Under the pieces are notes generated by a model that was given only the letters and a program-made list of their open reading frames with translations, had not been told where the DNA came from and made no database searches. A stretch of DNA of 21,856 nucleotides from Botryllus schlosseri (Eukaryota; Chordata; Ascidiacea; Stolidobranchia; Styelidae), in contig ATSW01007514.1 of NCBI GenBank assembly GCA_000444245.1, positions 1 to 21,856 of the forward strand, read 5' to 3'. Of the stretch, positions 18,392 through 21,856 are shown in pieces; position 1 is the stretch's first letter; each line of letters begins with the position of its first letter. The position numbers and the translations under genes are program-made.

Positions 18392-19407
18392 TATTATCGA
18401 TTCTTAAAGCATATATCAGAGTTCTTCAATCCAACATCCTCAACAAATCCAACTCTCAGCTACAAATTTGGAGATGATATGGTAAAATACTACGAAAACT
18501 TGGTACAATCCATCAAGCCAGGATTTCAAATGAAAATATTAGAAAACCGAGGATGGAGGGATGATTTTAAGTTTATCTATGTGCTGTGCAGAGCATGCCG
18601 CTCTTTCAGAGAAAATAGTAGATTACCACTATTCAAACGGCATAAACTTCCATCTCTACGCAATGCGAGATGGAGCTCAAGGGCTATAATTCCGTACTTC
18701 CAAGTCCCCAGATGGAGAGTAACTATTGAGATATCATGCTTATTCCTCGCAAATGCGTGTCAGGAAGCCTGGTATTTTAACCAGATGTCTATTGATGGAA
18801 TATACTGGAGCCCGACCGTTTATCGGTTCGCCGATATTATCGGGACGATATCACACTTCGACAGAATTATCGGTATCAGCCATTGAAGCTGAAAAATCAT
18901 CGGCAATTCTCGTGACGTCACAACATGGCGGTAGGAAGTCAGAAAACCATAATCTTTGACCGCTAGATTGAGAATATTGATGTATGTCACAAGCTTACAC
19001 TTAACAGGTGTCCAGATGTAGCCTTTCTATAGTTTATTTCATGTTCAAATATAACAATGGCTGTAAAGATGTTCAAATAAATGCTCTGAAGATTTGAAAA
19101 TGTGCGTATGTATATCCAACTTCTTTTGAATATCGGCTGAATGTATTGGGGTTCTCGGTCAAGGTGTGAGATATCGGTTTTATCGGTGTCGACCCAAAAA
19201 TCCAATATCGATCGGTCTCTAGAGTATACCAAAGATTATTTGCTGCTATTTTTGCGCTCGAATGTCCTGCAGCGATAAAGTGCCTTAAAATCCCATTGGA
19301 AGTCGGATATTTCCGTTGTAGATGTCCCTGGCATTAACATAATAACAGAAAGAGAAGTCAAATTGATGGATGAACTTTACCTGAAGTACAAAAGGACATA
19401 TGTATGA
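18392..19407 (+). pseudogene. Broken coding remnant of a transposase-like multicopy gene, split by a MITE
   Basis: Left part 18,392-18,805: an open frame translating as ordinary globular protein, with FGDDMVKYYENLVQSIKPGF, RLPLFKRHKLPSLRNARWSS near 18,620-18,680, then VPRWRVTIEISCLFLANACQ and EAWYFNQ. The coding signal resumes right after the second target duplication at 19,230 (RLFAAIFALECPAAIKCLKI), and a last piece near 19,320-19,404 reads DVPGINIITEREVKLMDELY. The spacing of the N-A-R-W-x-x-R-A-I and N-I-x-x-E-R-x-x-K-x-M-x-E-L-Y motifs recalls uncharacterised, dispersed, transposon-like invertebrate proteins. This is recollection, not a search, and I cannot name the superfamily. The copy is dead: it carries the insertion at 18,806-19,221 and at least one further break. 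Confidence 0.6.
18806..19221. mobile_element. hAT-like MITE, 416 bp, inserted in a coding remnant
   Basis: The left end reads TGGAGCCCGACCGTTTATCGG; the right end on the other strand reads TAGAGACCGATCGATATTGG. Target duplications are GAATATAC (18,798-18,805) and GAGTATAC (19,222-19,229), 7 of 8 identical. Both ends are rich in ATCGG/CCGAT motifs (18,821-18,875 and 19,160-19,215), a style seen in hAT elements. The interior has a perfect TGACGTCA palindrome at 18,913-18,920 and no transposase. Coding-type sequence stops at the left duplication and resumes after the right one, which fixes the boundaries independently. Confidence 0.8.
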
Positions 19408-20642
19408 AGATTAAATTTGTAGCAAAGAATACCTTTGAATTGTAAATTTTTTCTATATTTGGACCAGTGTCGAAAATTGAAGTTGGTTCGTGCGGGACGT
19501 TTTTTTCGATTTGAACAAAATGATTATAATTTTTTTAATTTATACCAAAATGCTCATCAATTCATGCTACAGGCGAATTTTTTTTCTAGTCATATCCCTA
19601 GTGCACACCCATGCTGTTTGATAGTGTTGACATATTTCTCTGGGAACGAACAGAAAATATACACAATTGCACAATTTCTGTAATTAAATGCCTTCAGGAT
19701 CGCACTATCTTCCTCTTGCCCTCTTACTGCTCGACCCCACTCGGTAATGAGAAGATTGCAATTGTACGGCCCGAAATAGCGTCATTGATTGACATTGACA
19801 TGTGGCTCAACCTGTCACAAAACATTTCAAACGCCTAGATCCCTGACGACATCTTTAGCCAGGGCCTGTTCAAGATCATTGAAAGCATGACGGAATTTGC
19901 CATTTCGACACATTGCATGGGTCTTGTGTATAGAATTATATAGACTTTTGACAATCGTAACAATTAGAGCAGAAAGAAAAGTCCTTTGCTCCATTAAATT
20001 CGAGTCTTGTCTTGTCACCATCGAACAAAAGACACCATCGAACAAATAACAGCAACACCTCGTATGTGATACAATCGTTAAAATTCATTGTTTTCACTTG
20101 TAAAGTCCAAACGCATCACAGGACTGCACTTTCTTCCCTGTAGTAATCAGATCAGGGATGAATTGGAAAATGTTCTCTTTCACACAAAGGGCGTTTTCCC
20201 ACATCGCTTTACCAATGTACTCAAAGTAGAAGACCAAACACATTTCTCGCTACATTAGGATCAATTTACCGTAGCAATTTATTAGCGCGTCGGTATATAA
20301 ATTGGATAATCGAATAATGAAGTATCGGAAATATTGGACTCGGTCCCGTGGGATTTACAGACCGTGTATATCCTAAGAGCGAAACGTGATATCGCTAAAT
20401 GACTATTGATATTATGAGGACTAAACTTTTTTTTTTCTCATGGTGTATTGAATAAGGGGATATATATTGTGTTCCTTAATAGATTCCTCAGCTTCAGCAG
20501 GTTGGTAATCATGAAATTGCGATTTCCTCAAGTATGACATTGGCATTACACGACACAATGCGACTTTATTATGCCTTGTTTCCTACAATTAACTCAGCCT
20601 ACATGGATATGACTTTCTTATGTCGTACGCGGAGGGATGGTG
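19408..20642. other. Non-coding DNA with a small tandem duplication
   Basis: AT-rich with no convincing gene. A 17-bp unit is tandemly duplicated at 20,016-20,032 and 20,033-20,049 (CACCATCGAACAAAAGA, then CACCATCGAACAAATAA). Short open frames on both strands around 19,611-20,045 have no recognisable family; the minus-strand one (19,827-20,045) ends with a soluble-looking peptide but lacks splice or start support. Confidence 0.35.
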
Positions 20643-20720
20643 TGAACCTCTGAAAGGTTCAGGTGCGTGTGAACGTGAAGCTTTTTGAAATGTTCTGTGT
20701 GAACGCGAACGTGTGTATTT
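20643..20720. repeat. Inverted GAACCT/AGGTTC motif and GTGAACGTGAA cluster
   Basis: TGAACCT at 20,643-20,649 is inverted as AGGTTCA at 20,655-20,661, followed by TGTGAACGTGAA (20,669-20,680) and TGTGAACGCGAACGTG (20,697-20,712). The same words occur at the right edge of the window (AAAGGTTCA near 21,812 and TGTGAACGTGAACCTCTA at 21,839-21,856). The two sites could be the ends, or subterminal repeats, of another DNA transposon, but no matching terminal repeat or target duplication could be shown. Confidence 0.3.
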
Positions 20721-20799
20721 ACAGTGACCAATTCTTTAATTATTTATTATAGGTGTGCCCACCGTAAATGCATTTTATTCAAATCCAAATTTTTCGACG

Positions 20800-21031
20800 G
20801 CAATAACTCCGCTTCCACTGGTTGGAATTGAGCCAAATTTGGTGAACATCGTTTCTACAGACAACCTAACACTTTCATGAGGTGAACAAAAAATTTTGAA
20901 ATTTTTGTTAATTAATTTTTATATAATAAATAGAAACTTTGTTCTCCTGTAGCAATGCCGCTACTGGCTGGAATTGAACCAAATTTGGTGTGTCGGCTTA
21001 AATTAGGTAACCTAACAATTTTATCAAGTAG
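20800..21031. repeat. Two diverged tandem copies of a ~150-bp unit
   Basis: Copy 1 (about 20,800-20,885) and copy 2 (about 20,952-21,031) share GGAATTGARCCAAATTTGGTG and, about 20-30 bp further on, AACCTAACA followed by TTTTATCA- or TTTCATGA-like sequence. The offset is about 146-152 bp. This is probably a fragment of a dispersed or satellite-like repeat; no coding frame runs through it. Confidence 0.5.
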
Positions 21032-21810
21032 CCAGCACAATTTGAGGAAAAAAGTCATTTTTGAAGACCCCTAATGTACAGTTGTACACGATACCTATAG
21101 CGACGACTCGGGCCACATAATGCCACAATGCTGAAGTACATATTGACGTTTTAAACGTCGCCAAATGTATCAACTGGGACAATCATATGATATAATAATC
21201 CCGTAAAATCAATATCTTCCGTCGCTTTGCCAGCAATTTAGGCGAGAGCTTACAAGGGAATATAAGCTTACGCCTTATCGGTCTAGTCCAGACCGGACAA
21301 TGCATTCGGCGTCCAAGTATTGCAACGGTGATATTGAGCAGAGTGTGAAACGGGTTTCTATACTTGCTACCGATATTACCCCATTAACAAGTTATACAGC
21401 AGTAGCCAACACCCCAATCGCACGGATTTTGTTTTTATGATGCAATAAACATATGAAGTCATGATTGACCCCGTACACCTGCTAGATTTTTTTACATCCG
21501 ACAACGATATCAATTCCATTGATAGCATCATTCACTGACTACATGTAATGTATTTCGATCTTGATGTTGTGTCATTGAGGGTCAAGCTCACAGCAGAGAG
21601 ACACTAAATATTCACAAACGGAAAGCTGGATATTTCGAGATTACTTTTGTAACGAAGCAATTAAAATTTTTGAGATTGTCAAGGTGTATGCTCGTTTAGT
21701 GCTGATTTTTTTATGCTGCCAGCGCCATGTATATAGAGTGGCCCGCAGTTGAAATGCAATAAATTTCAACCAAAGATGTTATAATGAAGTGAAAACTGTA
21801 ATATATGGAA
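21032..21810. other. Non-coding DNA, nothing recognised
   Basis: No coding-like frame or RNA gene was recognised. A small perfect-stem inverted repeat (TTGAAAT / ATTTCAA) surrounds GCAATAA near 21,748-21,770. Confidence 0.35.
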
Positions 21811-21856
21811 AAGGTTCATAGTGCAGACAAGGTTCGTTTGTGAACGTGAACCTCTA

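Noticed and set aside
15775-21856. Retrovirus, LTR or other virus-like element
   Set aside because: No long terminal repeats, reverse transcriptase, protease, capsid or envelope signatures were seen. The mobile sequences recognised are short DNA transposons and one transposase-like remnant.

Overview
The window looks like animal nuclear DNA, probably from an invertebrate. It is AT-rich, the one main gene has an enormous exon with GT/AG-type boundaries, the non-coding DNA is long, and two short non-autonomous hAT-type DNA transposons carry clear 8-bp target-site duplications. The sequence alone does not fix a species or phylum.

Positions 1-1312 look like upstream intron sequence around one short candidate exon (284-325). 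An acceptor at 1311-1312 opens a plus-strand exon running to about 14,541-14,545, some 13.2 kb and about 4,400 codons. The reading frame changes by one base at a run of six G (2947-2952). This is most simply a one-base length error or indel, with a skipped intron as the alternative. The protein is a very large, mostly disordered, charge-patterned polymer. It has an acidic Ser/Asp/Glu-rich N-terminal third, then three arrays of a 26-residue acidic repeat (about 5.58-7.14, 7.57-10.02 and 10.48-11.47 kb) separated by strongly basic Lys/Arg modules. The C-terminal part alternates acidic stretches with further basic modules ending in R-K-V-[IV]-K-K. Repetition is nested: 78 bp, 156 bp, and an array-plus-module superunit of about 2.9 kb.

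From 14,546 to 15,115 the 3' structure is unclear. The stop codon lies inside a good donor (GTGAGA), several acceptors and a GTAAGT donor follow, and a last likely coding exon (15,116-15,774) carries three Phe-Phe-Pro-like motifs. It is followed by poly(A) signals at about 15,982 and 16,310.

The rest, 16.3-21.9 kb, is non-coding DNA with repeat fossils. There is a 474-bp hAT-like MITE (17,282-17,755). A second, 416-bp hAT-like MITE (18,806-19,221) has inserted precisely into an older coding remnant of a transposase-like multicopy gene (about 18,392-19,407). A diverged tandem pair lies near 20.8-21.0 kb, and short inverted GGTTCA/TGAACC motifs occur near 20.65 kb and at the right edge. No tRNA, rRNA, CRISPR array or retroviral element was recognised.

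The most notable content is the giant repeat protein. Its block pattern (negative repeats, positive Lys modules, low hydrophobicity) suggests a cytoskeletal spacer, bundler or condensate-type scaffold, comparable in style to MAP1/Futsch, neurofilament side arms or giant ankyrin exons. No recognisable folded domain in the window identifies the family.
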